NCBI RefSeq assembly: GCF_900112395.1
Contig: NZ_FOLN01000013.1
Location: forward strand, 62,001-126,000
From: Algibacter lectus
GTDB lineage: Bacteria; Bacteroidota; Bacteroidia; Flavobacteriales; Flavobacteriaceae
Direction of reading: 5' to 3'
Length of the DNA: 64,000 nucleotides
The notes beneath the pieces were generated by a model, which was not told the origin of the DNA, searched no databases, and saw nothing but the letters and a program-made list of their open reading frames with translations. Position 1 is the stretch's first letter; each line of letters begins with the position of its first letter. A program made the position numbers and the translations under genes. This document shows, in pieces, positions 43,174-51,246 of this stretch.

Positions 43174-43401
43174 ATGAACAATATCTATAAACCCTTATTG
43201 TTTTTTCAGAAGCATGGTTATTACGTGTGTCAACGTATTGCCGATCGTTTTGGTATTCGTGCTAAAGTGGTGCGTACCTCCTTTATGTATGTAACGTTTG
43301 TAACGGTTGGTTTTGGCTTTGCTTTGTATTTATTTCTTGCTTTTTGGATGCGTATAAAAGATTTAATTTACACAAAACGCTCTTCGGTTTTCGACCTATA
43401 A
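43174..43401 (+). CDS. PspC-domain protein
   Basis: 75 residues. The PspC domain is readable as VCQRIADRFGIRAKVVRTSFMYVTFVTVGFGFALYLFLAFWM, with the helix ending in LAFWM typical of the family. Usually it is part of larger phage-shock or stress-response membrane proteins; here it stands as a single short membrane protein. Three bases separate it from the K+ channel gene, so the pair is co-translated or at least co-transcribed. Confidence 0.88.
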   Translation: MNNIYKPLLFFQKHGYYVCQRIADRFGIRAKVVRTSFMYVTFVTVGFGFALYLFLAFWMRIKDLIYTKRSSVFDL

Positions 43402-43404
43402 CTT

Positions 43405-44424
43405 ATGAATCCATTAATAAGAATTTTTAGAACTAAAATATATACAGCCATATTTTTGCTGGTTCTTATTCTACTCGTTGGCGTGTTTGGCTACATGATG
43501 ATATCGGATTATACCGCTATCGATGCACTTTACATGACGGTTATTACGGTAACCACTGTTGGTTTTGGAGAGGTTGTGCCACTGGATAATAATTCCAAAA
43601 TATTTACTATTTTTTTAATTTTAACTAGTATTGTAATTGTTGGTTACGCTCTATCTACCATTACCGAGTATATTTTAAGCAAAGACCACATTGAAGAATT
43701 AAAACAGAAAAAGATGCAAAAAAAAATTGATACGTTTGCCAATCATGTTATTATTTGCGGTTATGGAAGGAATGGAAAGCAGGCGGCTGTAAAATTGGCT
43801 GCGCACAACCGATCTTATGTTATTGTTGAGAAGAACAAAGAAATGATTGAGAAGTTGGAGTTAGACGGTGCACCTTATGTAATAGGTAACGCTAATGAAG
43901 ATGAAACGCTTGTGCAGGCTGGTGTAGATCGAGCAAGTTGTTTTATATCTGCTTTACCTAGTGATGCTGATAATCTATTTGTAGTACTTTCGGCTAGACA
44001 AATTAACCCCAAAATTAATATAATAAGTCGTGCATCTCAAGAGTCGTCTTATAGTAAGTTGAAGTTTGCAGGAGCTAATAATGTTATTTTACCAGATAAA
44101 ATTGGTGGAGATCATATGGCATCTTTAGTTGTGGTTCCTGGACTTATGGAGTTTATTGATAACTTATCTATTGTCGGGAAATCGAATATAAATATAGAAG
44201 AAGTAGCTGTAGAGAAATTACATAGTAATAATAAAGTTAAAACCATTCGTGATTTAGATTTACGTCGAAAAACGGGTTGTACCGTAATTGGATATAAAGA
44301 TGAAAATGGAGAATATATTGTTAACCCAGAAGCAGAATTAGAATTGGCTAAAAATTCTAAAATTATTGTTTTGGGACGTCCAGAACAAATAGAAGCATTA
44401 AATACAGAGTATAATATAGAGTAG
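43405..44424 (+). CDS. K+ channel with RCK/TrkA-N domain
   Basis: 339 residues. Two membrane helices (about 13-33 and 68-88) around a pore with the selectivity filter TVGFGE at residues 51-56, then a Rossmann RCK domain (NHVIICGYGRNGKQAAVKLA) and a C-terminal TrkA-C domain. This is the organisation of MthK-like, ligand-gated potassium channels. Situated 3 bases after the PspC gene. The terminator at 44442-44472 ends the unit. Confidence 0.93.
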   Translation: MNPLIRIFRTKIYTAIFLLVLILLVGVFGYMMISDYTAIDALYMTVITVTTVGFGEVVPLDNNSKIFTIFLILTSIVIVGYALSTITEYILSKDHIEELKQKKMQKKIDTFANHVIICGYGRNGKQAAVKLAAHNRSYVIVEKNKEMIEKLELDGAPYVIGNANEDETLVQAGVDRASCFISALPSDADNLFVVLSARQINPKINIISRASQESSYSKLKFAGANNVILPDKIGGDHMASLVVVPGLMEFIDNLSIVGKSNINIEEVAVEKLHSNNKVKTIRDLDLRRKTGCTVIGYKDENGEYIVNPEAELELAKNSKIIVLGRPEQIEALNTEYNIE

Positions 44425-44441
44425 TAATCATACGATTTTAG

Positions 44442-44472
44442 CGGTATTTTTTTTAAAATACCGTTTTTTTTT
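44442..44472 (+). terminator. Intrinsic terminator after the K+ channel gene
   Basis: Stem CGGTATTTT (44442-44450) with AAAATACCG (44455-44463), four-base loop, then a run of nine T. It lies 17 bases after the stop codon. Confidence 0.88.
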
Positions 44473-44552
44473 AGCATCTTGCTACTTTTTTGTGTCATTC
44501 TATAAGGGAATGAACTAGTTTTTTGAAATTTAATTAACCAACATAATATCTT

Positions 44553-46247
44553 ATGAAGAAATATCTTCTTTCAATTTTTACATTAATAGCACCTTTTTTA
44601 ACATTTGCACAAGAGACAGCCGAGCTAGGTATCGATCAGCAAATAGACCAGGCATTTAAACCGATTTCAGATTTTTTCTCAAACGTTATTTTCTTTCAAG
44701 TATTCGGTACGCCATTTGTTTTAATTCTTTTAGTAGTAAGTGCATTGTTTTTTACTATTTATTTCGGTTTTCCAAACATTAGATATTTTGGTAAAGCCAT
44801 TAAAACCGTAAGAGGTAAGTATGAAGATATCGAAAAGCATGGCGCCAAAGAACTTTATGGTGAAGGTGGTGTTGCTCAAGGTGTAGATATTAATACTGTA
44901 GATGATATTGAAGAGCACCTCGTTAATGTTGAAAATGATTTAGCAGTAGATGGTGATATTGTTGATACTATTAGAGACGAAAGTAGTGAAGGAGAAGTAA
45001 GCCACTTTCAAGCATTGGCAACTGCAGTATCTGGTACCGTTGGTAATGGTAATATTGCAGGTGTAGCATTAGCGATTGCACTTGGTGGTCCAGGAGCTAC
45101 CTTTTGGATGATTATTTGTGGTTTGTTAGGGATGTCTACAAAATTTGTAGAGTGTACTTTAGGCGTGCAATATAGAGATGTTGGAGAAGATGGTACAGTT
45201 TACGGAGGACCAATGTATTACTTAAAGAAAGGTTTAAAGGAACGCGGTTTTGCGAAACTTGGAAAAGTAGCAGCGGTTGTGTTTGCTATCTTTTGTATTG
45301 GAGGTTCTTTTGGTGGTGGTAACGCTGCACAATCTAACCAAGCTACAATTGTAATAAAAGATTTATTAGGATTAGAAAGTACAGGAGCAGGATTCTGGAT
45401 TGGAGTTATATTGGCTTTTACTGTAGGTATCATTATTATTGGTGGTATTAAGCGTATTGCTTCGGTTACAGAAAAAGTGGTGCCTTTTATGGCATTATTA
45501 TACATTATATGTTGTTTATACATTATTTTAAGTAATTTCACACTTATTGATGATGCTGTAGGTTTAATTTTTCAAGAAGCATTTAATCCAAAAGCAATTG
45601 GTGTTGGAGGGTTTATAGGTGTGTTATTAGTTGGTTTCAAGCGTGCTGCCTTTTCAAACGAAGCAGGAGCAGGATCTGCATCTATTGCTCATTCAGCGGT
45701 GAGAACAAAATATTCAGCTAGTGAAGGTTTGGTTGCCTTATTAGAGCCATTTATTGATACGGTTGTAATTTGTACAATGACGGCTTTAGTTATTATCATT
45801 TTTAACTTTGGTGGTTTCTTTGAGTATGGAGATGTTACAGGGCAAGGTGTTGCAATTATCAACGGCGAATCTTATGAGGGAGCAGGTATTACTGCAAAAG
45901 CCTTTGCAGAGTATATTCCTTATTCTAATGTGTTTTTAACTGTAGCAGTTGTACTGTTTGCGGTTTCAACTATGATCTCTTGGTCGTATTACGGATTACA
46001 ATCTTGGAAGTTTTTATTTGGAAGAGGTAAAGCTGCAGATTTAACTTATAAAATATTATTTTTAACTTTCGTAATTATTGGAGCTGCTGCTAGTATGAAA
46101 TCTATTTGGGATTTCTCAGATGCTATGATATTTGCAATGGTATTCCCGAATATGATTGGTCTTTACTTCTTATTCCCAGTTGTTAAAAAACAATTAAATA
46201 GATATTTAGGAGCTATAAAACTTAAAAAGGACGCGTTAGAAAACTAA
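44553..46247 (+). CDS. AGCS-family alanine/glycine:cation symporter with extra acidic loop
   Basis: 564 residues against about 450-490 for ordinary members. AGCS core is evident: HFQALATAVSGTVGNGNIAG, GGPGATFWMIICGLLGMSTK, VGGFIGVLLVGFKRAAFSNEAGAGSASIAHSAV and the late SWSYYGLQSWKFLFGR. It moves alanine or glycine with sodium. Two oddities: an N-terminal signal-like segment (KKYLLSIFTLIAPFLTFAQE) and an acidic insert of about 60 residues (about 89-148; many Asp/Glu) between the first helix and the AGCS core. Alternative start sites do not remove the extra N-terminus cleanly. Confidence 0.9.
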   Translation: MKKYLLSIFTLIAPFLTFAQETAELGIDQQIDQAFKPISDFFSNVIFFQVFGTPFVLILLVVSALFFTIYFGFPNIRYFGKAIKTVRGKYEDIEKHGAKELYGEGGVAQGVDINTVDDIEEHLVNVENDLAVDGDIVDTIRDESSEGEVSHFQALATAVSGTVGNGNIAGVALAIALGGPGATFWMIICGLLGMSTKFVECTLGVQYRDVGEDGTVYGGPMYYLKKGLKERGFAKLGKVAAVVFAIFCIGGSFGGGNAAQSNQATIVIKDLLGLESTGAGFWIGVILAFTVGIIIIGGIKRIASVTEKVVPFMALLYIICCLYIILSNFTLIDDAVGLIFQEAFNPKAIGVGGFIGVLLVGFKRAAFSNEAGAGSASIAHSAVRTKYSASEGLVALLEPFIDTVVICTMTALVIIIFNFGGFFEYGDVTGQGVAIINGESYEGAGITAKAFAEYIPYSNVFLTVAVVLFAVSTMISWSYYGLQSWKFLFGRGKAADLTYKILFLTFVIIGAAASMKSIWDFSDAMIFAMVFPNMIGLYFLFPVVKKQLNRYLGAIKLKKDALEN

Positions 46248-46265
46248 AATCTAAAACTTTTATAT

Positions 46266-47147
46266 ATGAAATCCCATGTCACGTTTTCTAAAAACCAACG
46301 GCATGGGATTTTTTTATTGTCTTTACTTATTATTGTGCTACAATGTGTTTACTTTTTTGTTGATTTTTCCGGTAAAGATATTGAAACTAACGATATGGAA
46401 TTAGCGAAGTTTACCAAAGAAATAGATTCGCTTAAAGCTATAGAGTTAGAAGCCCGTAAACCAAAAATATTCCCTTTCAATCCTAATTTTATTACAGACT
46501 ACAAAGGCGCTACTTTGGGTATGAGTAATCAAGAAATAGACAGGCTTCTTAATTTTAGAAAACGAGATCAGTGGATAAACTCATCCAAACAATTTCAAGA
46601 AGTTACTCAAGTATCAGATTCTTTATTAAAAAGAATCTCTCCGTATTTTAAATTCCCAGCATGGGTTACCAATCCTAAAACGGTTAAATCATTCTATAAT
46701 AATTCATATAAAACCAAACCCAAAACGTTTGCTCAAAAGAAAGATTTGAATACAGCTACGGCTAAACAACTTCAAGCAGTGAATGGTATTGGAGAGGCTT
46801 TTTCAAAACGAATTATCAAATTCAGAAATAAATTTAAAGGCGGTTTTATAGCCGATGTGCAATTGCAAGATGTTTATGGCCTAACGCCAGAAGTTATTCA
46901 GAAATTACTATTGGATTTTACGGTAAAAACACCAAGACAAATTGAAAAAATAAATTTAAACACAGCATCGGTAGATCAATTGGTTACCGTGCAGCATATT
47001 GATTACGATTTGGCGCACCATATTATCGAGCAGCGTAACCTACGAGAAGGTTTTAGTTCCTTTTCAGAATTACTAAAAGTAAAAGACTTCCCAGTAAATA
47101 AAATCGGTATAATTGAATTATATTTGCAGATTGACAACACAAACTAA
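46266..47147 (+). CDS. Helix-hairpin-helix (ComEA-like) DNA-binding-fold protein
   Basis: 293 residues. N-terminal membrane anchor (GIFLLSLLIIVLQCVYFFV), a linker, and two HhH repeats: DLNTATAKQLQAVNGIGEAFSKRIIKFR and INLNTASVDQLVTVQHIDYDLAHHIIEQR. The layout resembles ComEA, which binds incoming DNA in the periplasm during natural transformation; other HhH proteins are general. The stop codon of this gene overlaps the acyl-CoA dehydrogenase start by one base (TAATG). A competence role is possible but unsupported by neighbours. Confidence 0.85.
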   Translation: MKSHVTFSKNQRHGIFLLSLLIIVLQCVYFFVDFSGKDIETNDMELAKFTKEIDSLKAIELEARKPKIFPFNPNFITDYKGATLGMSNQEIDRLLNFRKRDQWINSSKQFQEVTQVSDSLLKRISPYFKFPAWVTNPKTVKSFYNNSYKTKPKTFAQKKDLNTATAKQLQAVNGIGEAFSKRIIKFRNKFKGGFIADVQLQDVYGLTPEVIQKLLLDFTVKTPRQIEKINLNTASVDQLVTVQHIDYDLAHHIIEQRNLREGFSSFSELLKVKDFPVNKIGIIELYLQIDNTN

Positions 47148-48313
47148 TGAATAGCATGTATTTCACAGAAGAACACCAACTTTTTAGGAAAAGCCTTCAA
47201 GATTTTTTGCAAAAAGAAGTTGTTCCACATATTGAAAAGTGGGAGCAAACGGGTCTAATAGATCGTTTTATTTGGAAAAAAATTGGTGATATGGGATTCT
47301 TCGGAATTAAATATCCTGAAGCTTATGGTGGTTTAGATTTAGATTTATTCTACACTGTAATTCTGCTCGAAGAACTTCAAAAAATAAATTCAGGTGGTTT
47401 TGCTGCTGCTATTTGGGCGCATACTTATTTAGCTATGACGCATTTGAATGCAGAAGGAGACGAGGCAATAAAACAAAAATATTTAGTGCCAAGTATTACT
47501 GGAGATAAAATAGGATGTTTGTGTATTAGTGAACCTTTCGGCGGAAGTGATGTTGCAGGTATGCGCACCACTGCTGTTAAAAAAGGTGATAAATATATTA
47601 TCAATGGTTCAAAAACATTTATTACAAATGGTGTTTTAAGCGATTACTTAGTAGTTGCGGCCAAAACAAGTCCAGAATTAGGTAATAAAGGCATTAGTAT
47701 ATTTGTTGTAGATCGTGAAACCAAAGGTTTATCTGCAACTAAACTTAACAAACTAGGATGGCGAGCATCCGATACAGGAGAAATAGCTTTTGATAATGTA
47801 GAAATCCCAGCAAATCAAATATTAGGCGAAGCAGATAAAGGTTTTGCATACATTATGCAGCACTTTGCTTTAGAGCGTTTAATAATGGGGATTAATGGCC
47901 ATGCTCGTGCAGAATTTGCGCTAGAATATGCTTTAAAATATATGAGCGAGCGTCAAGCCTTCGGTCGTACTATCGATAAATTCCAAGCCTTACGCCATAC
48001 CATTGCCGATTTATATACCGATATGGAAATGTGTAAAACATTTAACTACGCCGTAGCATATCGATTAAATAAGGGGGAATACGTAGTGAAAGAAGCTACC
48101 ATGTCTAAGTTAAGGTCTACTAAAATGGCCGATGATGTTATTTATCAATGTTTACAATTTCTAGGAGGTTATGGCTACATGGAAGATTATCCAATGGCAA
48201 GACTCTTACGCGATAGTCGTTTAGGACCAATTGGTGGAGGAACATCAGAAATTTTGCGAGAAATTCTAGCGAAAATTATTATCGACAAAAAAGAATACAA
48301 AGAAGCAACATAA
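47147..48313 (+). CDS. Acyl-CoA dehydrogenase
   Basis: 388 residues. Signatures: EAYGGLDLDLFYTVILLEELQ, CISEPFGGSDVAGMRTTA (flavin- and substrate-binding PS00072-type motif), and the C-terminal GPIGGGTSEILREILAK. It oxidises an acyl-CoA to the trans-2-enoyl-CoA using FAD and passes electrons to ETF. Chain length not readable. An ATG nine bases later (47156) is a possible alternative start. Overlaps the HhH gene by one base. Confidence 0.92.
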   Translation: MNSMYFTEEHQLFRKSLQDFLQKEVVPHIEKWEQTGLIDRFIWKKIGDMGFFGIKYPEAYGGLDLDLFYTVILLEELQKINSGGFAAAIWAHTYLAMTHLNAEGDEAIKQKYLVPSITGDKIGCLCISEPFGGSDVAGMRTTAVKKGDKYIINGSKTFITNGVLSDYLVVAAKTSPELGNKGISIFVVDRETKGLSATKLNKLGWRASDTGEIAFDNVEIPANQILGEADKGFAYIMQHFALERLIMGINGHARAEFALEYALKYMSERQAFGRTIDKFQALRHTIADLYTDMEMCKTFNYAVAYRLNKGEYVVKEATMSKLRSTKMADDVIYQCLQFLGGYGYMEDYPMARLLRDSRLGPIGGGTSEILREILAKIIIDKKEYKEAT

Positions 48314-48418
48314 TTTATTTGGGCAAATTGCGCCTATTATAATTGTGTTTTTTTAATATAGAAAGCTTAATTTAAGGTGTAGTTTCTATTAAAACACAAT
48401 GAGGTTTCGGCGCAAACA

Positions 48419-48544
48419 CGCTTTCCGCTATATCTTTTTTGAGTATAATAAGGTTCAGTTTTATTAATACACTAAGCGAACATTTCAATTTTTCACATTA
48501 ATTTATGTTTAGGTAAAGCATAAAAACGGATGCCGCATCAATCG
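48419..48544. repeat. Dispersed palindromic repeat, family B, copy 2
   Basis: Boxes CGCTTTCCGCTATATC (from 48419) and GGATGCCGCATCAATCG (to 48544) about 95 bases apart. On the minus strand of 12765-12916 the same boxes occur in the same order, differing at one base over the first 21. This copy lacks the inner hairpin and the direct duplication of copy 1. Confidence 0.6.
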
Positions 48545-48655
48545 TTTTTGCAGGCAAATCTGCTTTCTGAGTGCTAAAAGATAGCGTGTGGTATATCTGC
48601 ATAAAACAATTCAAAAAAAATATTTTAAATTTTAATTATTATTTAGAAATTATTA

Positions 48656-48663
48656 TATATTTG
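48656..48663 (+). promoter_or_regulatory. -7 promoter box of rpsU
   Basis: TATATTTG, 38 bases before the rpsU ATG, matches TAnnTTTG. The transcript would begin near 48669, giving a leader of about 33 bases. Confidence 0.65.
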
Positions 48664-48685
48664 CACCCTGAAAATTCTAAAAGAG

Positions 48686-48691
48686 AGGAGG
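48686..48691 (+). promoter_or_regulatory. Strong Shine-Dalgarno of rpsU
   Basis: AGGAGG (within GAGAGGAGGTTAAG), 10 bases before the ATG. Shine-Dalgarno use is rare in Bacteroidota, and none of the genes I checked upstream in this window has anything as strong. In Flavobacterium johnsoniae, S21 helps to hide the anti-SD, so this site can let ribosomes lacking S21 translate rpsU preferentially. Confidence 0.85.
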
Positions 48692-48701
48692 TTAAGACAC
48701 T

Positions 48702-48896
48702 ATGTTAATAATACCAGTTAAAGAAGGAGAAAATATAGATAGAGCGTTAAAGCGTTACAAACGAAAGTTTGTAAAAACAACGGTAAAAAACCAGTTAAAC
48801 ACGCGTAAGCAATTTAACAAGCCTTCTATTGTACGTAGAGCTCAGGTTCAAAAAGCTCAATACATCCAAGGATTAAGAGACGCAGAAGAAGTATAG
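48702..48896 (+). CDS. rpsU: 30S ribosomal protein bS21
   Basis: 64 residues, the normal length. The start MLIIPVKEGENIDRALKRYKR and the later basic stretch (NTRKQFNKPSIVRRAQVQKA) are characteristic. S21 sits near the anti-Shine-Dalgarno end of 16S rRNA. Preceded by an unusually strong Shine-Dalgarno and followed by a short perfect terminator, so it is its own transcription unit. Regulation through its own ribosome binding site is expected. Confidence 0.96.
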   Translation: MLIIPVKEGENIDRALKRYKRKFVKTTVKNQLNTRKQFNKPSIVRRAQVQKAQYIQGLRDAEEV

Positions 48897-48916
48897 TTTC
48901 TGTTCTTTATAATATT

Positions 48917-48944
48917 AAATCCCGCAATTTGCGGGATTTTTTTT
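48917..48944 (+). terminator. rpsU terminator
   Basis: Stem AAATCCCGC (48917-48925) and GCGGGATTT (48931-48939), 5-base loop, followed by eight T. Twenty bases after the rpsU stop. Confidence 0.92.
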
Positions 48945-49086
48945 GTTTAAAAAAGTATCACGACATCAAGATGTTATGACGTTTATGTTCTTTTTTTGAT
49001 GTGAAATCTTACTTTTTTCTTTATGTTTCACTTCGAAGTGATGAAAAAACATTGTATATTTAAAAACAAATCATACCCCAAAACAC

Positions 49087-49977
49087 ATGTTTTTTCAATC
49101 CTTTACCGATTATCTCCTACTGGAAAAGAATTATTCGGTATTGACTGTAAATGCGTATCAAGCAGATTTAAAAGCCTTTTCAAAATATATAGAAAAAGAA
49201 TTTGAAGATGATTCTATCAAAAATGTAAACTATTCACAAATTCGTAGCTGGATTGTTTCTTTAGTAGAAAGTGGTATTTCCAATAGAAGTATAAACCGAA
49301 AAATTTCATCATTAAATACCTATTATAAATTTCTTTTAAAAGTAGGAGATCTTCAATTAAACCCATTAGCAAAACATCGAGCACTAAAAACAAGTAAAAA
49401 AATACAAGTACCATTTTCTGAAACCGAAATAGCAAACGTGTTAAACGAATTGAATTTCGGTACCGACTTTGAGAGCTTGCGTAATAAACTCATTATAGAG
49501 CTGTTTTATTCAACAGGCATTCGTAGAATAGAATTAGTGGAGTTGGAGCTTTCTCGATTTGATATAAGTAATAAAACACTTATGGTTAAAGGGAAGCGAA
49601 ATAAGGAGCGTATTATACCATTGTTACCATCGGTTATCGAAACCTGTAAAAGCTATTTAAAGGCTCGAAATGAGTTAGAAGTACTCGTAGATTCTAATAG
49701 GTTGTTTTTAACCCAAAAAGGTGTTAAAATATATGAAACACTTGTTTACAGAGTAATTAATGAGTATTTTAGTTTAGCATCTTCGAAGGTTAAAAAGAGC
49801 CCACATATACTACGGCATTCTTTTGCGACACATTTGTTAAACCAAGGTGCAGACTTAAATGCTGTTAAAGAGCTTCTTGGTCATTCAAGTTTAGCGGCAA
49901 CACAAGTTTATACACATAATAGTATAGCCGAATTAAAAAAGGTGCATGTTAACGCGCACCCTAGGAGTAAAAAATAA
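49087..49977 (+). CDS. Tyrosine recombinase XerC/XerD-like
   Basis: 296 residues, the size of Xer recombinases. All catalytic residues are visible: R146 (YSTGIRRIE), K170 (MVKGKRNKER), H240 and R243 (HILRHSF), H266 (LLGHSSLA) and the nucleophile Y275 (TQVYTH). Core-binding SAM-like domain at residues 1-85. Xer enzymes resolve chromosome dimers at dif. The neighbours are housekeeping genes and there are no integrase hallmarks of a mobile element, so a housekeeping role is most likely. Which of XerC or XerD it represents is not settled by sequence alone. A 14-base palindrome lies 46 bases upstream. Confidence 0.9.
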   Translation: MFFQSFTDYLLLEKNYSVLTVNAYQADLKAFSKYIEKEFEDDSIKNVNYSQIRSWIVSLVESGISNRSINRKISSLNTYYKFLLKVGDLQLNPLAKHRALKTSKKIQVPFSETEIANVLNELNFGTDFESLRNKLIIELFYSTGIRRIELVELELSRFDISNKTLMVKGKRNKERIIPLLPSVIETCKSYLKARNELEVLVDSNRLFLTQKGVKIYETLVYRVINEYFSLASSKVKKSPHILRHSFATHLLNQGADLNAVKELLGHSSLAATQVYTHNSIAELKKVHVNAHPRSKK

Positions 49978-50041
49978 AGTAAACTAAGCTGAAGTTTTTA
50001 ATTTCAACTTTAATAATTGTTTAACCAAAAAAAACACAAGT

Positions 50042-50344
50042 ATGAAAGTAAACACCCAATCCGTAAATTTTAACGCAGATCAAAAATTGATAGATTTTAT
50101 CCAAAAACGAATGGACAAATTAGATTTGTTTTATGATAAGGTAATTAAATCGGATGTTTTTTTAAAGTTAGAAAACACCAGTGATAAAGAAAATAAAGTA
50201 TTTGAAGCACGAGTAAGTGTACCAGGCGATAGTTTTGTAGTAAAAAAACAATGTAAAAGTTTTGAGGAAGGTGCAGATATGGCCATAGCATCATTAGAGC
50301 GTCAATTAAAAAAACGAAAAGAAAAATTAAGAGCACATTTATAA
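50042..50344 (+). CDS. hpf: Ribosome hibernation-promoting factor, short form
   Basis: 100 residues. HPF/RaiA fold beginning VNTQSVNFNADQKLIDFIQKRMDKLD, with VFEARVSVPGDSFVVKKQ and a basic end LERQLKKRKEKLRAHL. It inactivates idle 70S ribosomes, in the short form by binding near the decoding site and promoting 100S dimers. The gene lies immediately before the tRNA-tuf cluster, a common place in this group. Followed by a long perfect hairpin that should end its transcript. Confidence 0.92.
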   Translation: MKVNTQSVNFNADQKLIDFIQKRMDKLDLFYDKVIKSDVFLKLENTSDKENKVFEARVSVPGDSFVVKKQCKSFEEGADMAIASLERQLKKRKEKLRAHL

Positions 50345-50460
50345 TATTTAGAACGATTTAATAGAAACAGCTTTGTTTTAGTAGGAAAAGAATGGGATGT
50401 ATTGTTATTACTAAGGCGATCCTGATTTGTGAGGATGAAAAATGAATCTAAAACAGGTGT

Positions 50461-50502
50461 TTTTTCATAGGATTTAAAAATAGTTTTAAATTCTATGAAA
50501 AA
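50461..50502. terminator. 19-base-pair hairpin after hpf
   Basis: TTTTTCATAGGATTTAAAA (50461-50479) pairs with 50484-50502 over 19 positions with one G-U and a four-base loop (ATAG). It begins with and ends in A/T runs. Probably ends the hpf message and shields it from the downstream promoter. Confidence 0.7.
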
Positions 50503-50518
50503 TTTATTGAAAAAATGT

Positions 50519-50548
50519 TTTGAATATTTAAATAAATCTATACATTTG
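50519..50548 (+). promoter_or_regulatory. Full Bacteroidota promoter of the tRNA-tuf operon
   Basis: TTTG (50519-50522) - 18 bases - TACATTTG (50541-50548). This matches the -33 TTTG and -7 TAnnTTTG boxes with ideal spacing, making it the best promoter in the window, suitable for a stable-RNA operon. Expected transcription start about 50553. Confidence 0.85.
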
Positions 50549-50549
50549 C

Positions 50550-50578
50550 AGTCCGTTAGAAATAGCGGACTTTTTTTA
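50550..50578 (+). terminator. Terminator-like hairpin at the expected transcription start
   Basis: AGTCCGTTA (50550-50558) with TAGCGGACT (50563-50571), loop GAAA, then seven T. Because it directly follows the promoter, its 5' strand coincides with the first bases of the message. It may end hpf read-through, or act on the tRNA-tuf message as a leader element. Confidence 0.55.
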
Positions 50579-50597
50579 TGCGTAAAAAAAGAAAAAA

Positions 50598-50671
50598 GCC
50601 GATGTAGCTCAGCTGGCTAGAGCAGCTGATTTGTAATCAGCAGGTCGTGGGTTCGAGTCCCTCCATCGGCT
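50598..50671 (+). tRNA. tRNA-Thr (TGT anticodon)
   Basis: 74 bases. Acceptor GCCGATG pairs with CATCGGC; T-loop GTTCGAG; anticodon loop TTTGTAA with TGT at 50632-50634. First tRNA of the cluster; CCA not encoded. Confidence 0.96.
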
Positions 50672-50733
50672 CTTTTAAAATTTAAATTCTAATTATTTAG
50701 AAATAAGAGTTTTAGATTGAAATATTGAATTTA

Positions 50734-50815
<82 letters not shown>

Positions 50816-50952
50816 CAATTTTTAAGGATTAAGCGATTAATCTAGAAAGTTTATTGAAATATTGATAATACCCTTTAAAGATTTTTGAATCTATAAAAAA
50901 GAATTCTACTTTTGTGGAAATTCTAAATCTAGATTTGAAATTTTTAATTAAT

Positions 50953-51025
50953 GCGAGAGTAGCTCAGTTGGTAGAGCGTCAGCCTTCCAAGCTGAATGTC
51001 GCCGGTTCGAACCCGGTCTCTCGCT
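50953..51025 (+). tRNA. tRNA-Gly (TCC anticodon)
   Basis: 73 bases. Acceptor GCGAGAG/CTCTCGC; anticodon loop CTTCCAA with TCC; T-arm CCGGTTCGAACCCGG. Confidence 0.96.
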
Positions 51026-51110
51026 CAAAGTTCCTGCGAAATCAGGAATCTCTTCTTTTAAAAAATCTTTTTTTAAGGTAGATTGAAAGAATAGGGAATA
51101 AAAACTTTAC

Positions 51111-51182
51111 GCCGGTGTAGCTCAGGGGTAGAGCGTTTCCTTGGTAAGGAAGAGGTCACGAGTTCAATTCTCGTCATTGGCT
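51111..51182 (+). tRNA. tRNA-Thr (GGT anticodon)
   Basis: 72 bases. Acceptor GCCGGTG pairs with CATTGGC using two G-U pairs; anticodon loop TTGGTAA with GGT; T-arm CACGAGTTCAATTCTCGT. Second threonine tRNA of the cluster and the last before tuf. Confidence 0.94.
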
Positions 51183-51246
51183 CTAAAGAAAAAATTAGAA
51201 TACACTAATATTATTATATAACAAAGATTAAAATCATTTTAAAAAC

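Larger units (their letters stand above)
48314..48701. other. 388-base intergenic region with family B repeat and rpsU promoter
   Basis: No gene is visible between the acyl-CoA dehydrogenase and rpsU. 48419-48544 holds a family B repeat. The last 50 bases carry the rpsU -7 box and Shine-Dalgarno. The part from 48314 to 48418 and from 48545 to 48650 is AT-rich and shows nothing I can name. Confidence 0.7.

Noticed and set aside
49023-49205. 60-residue open frame overlapping xerC
   Set aside because: Different frame from xerC, which contains a complete recombinase; no independent support.
49087-49977. XerC/D-like gene as part of a mobile element
   Set aside because: No attachment sites, transposase, toxin or phage genes nearby; size and motifs fit housekeeping Xer.
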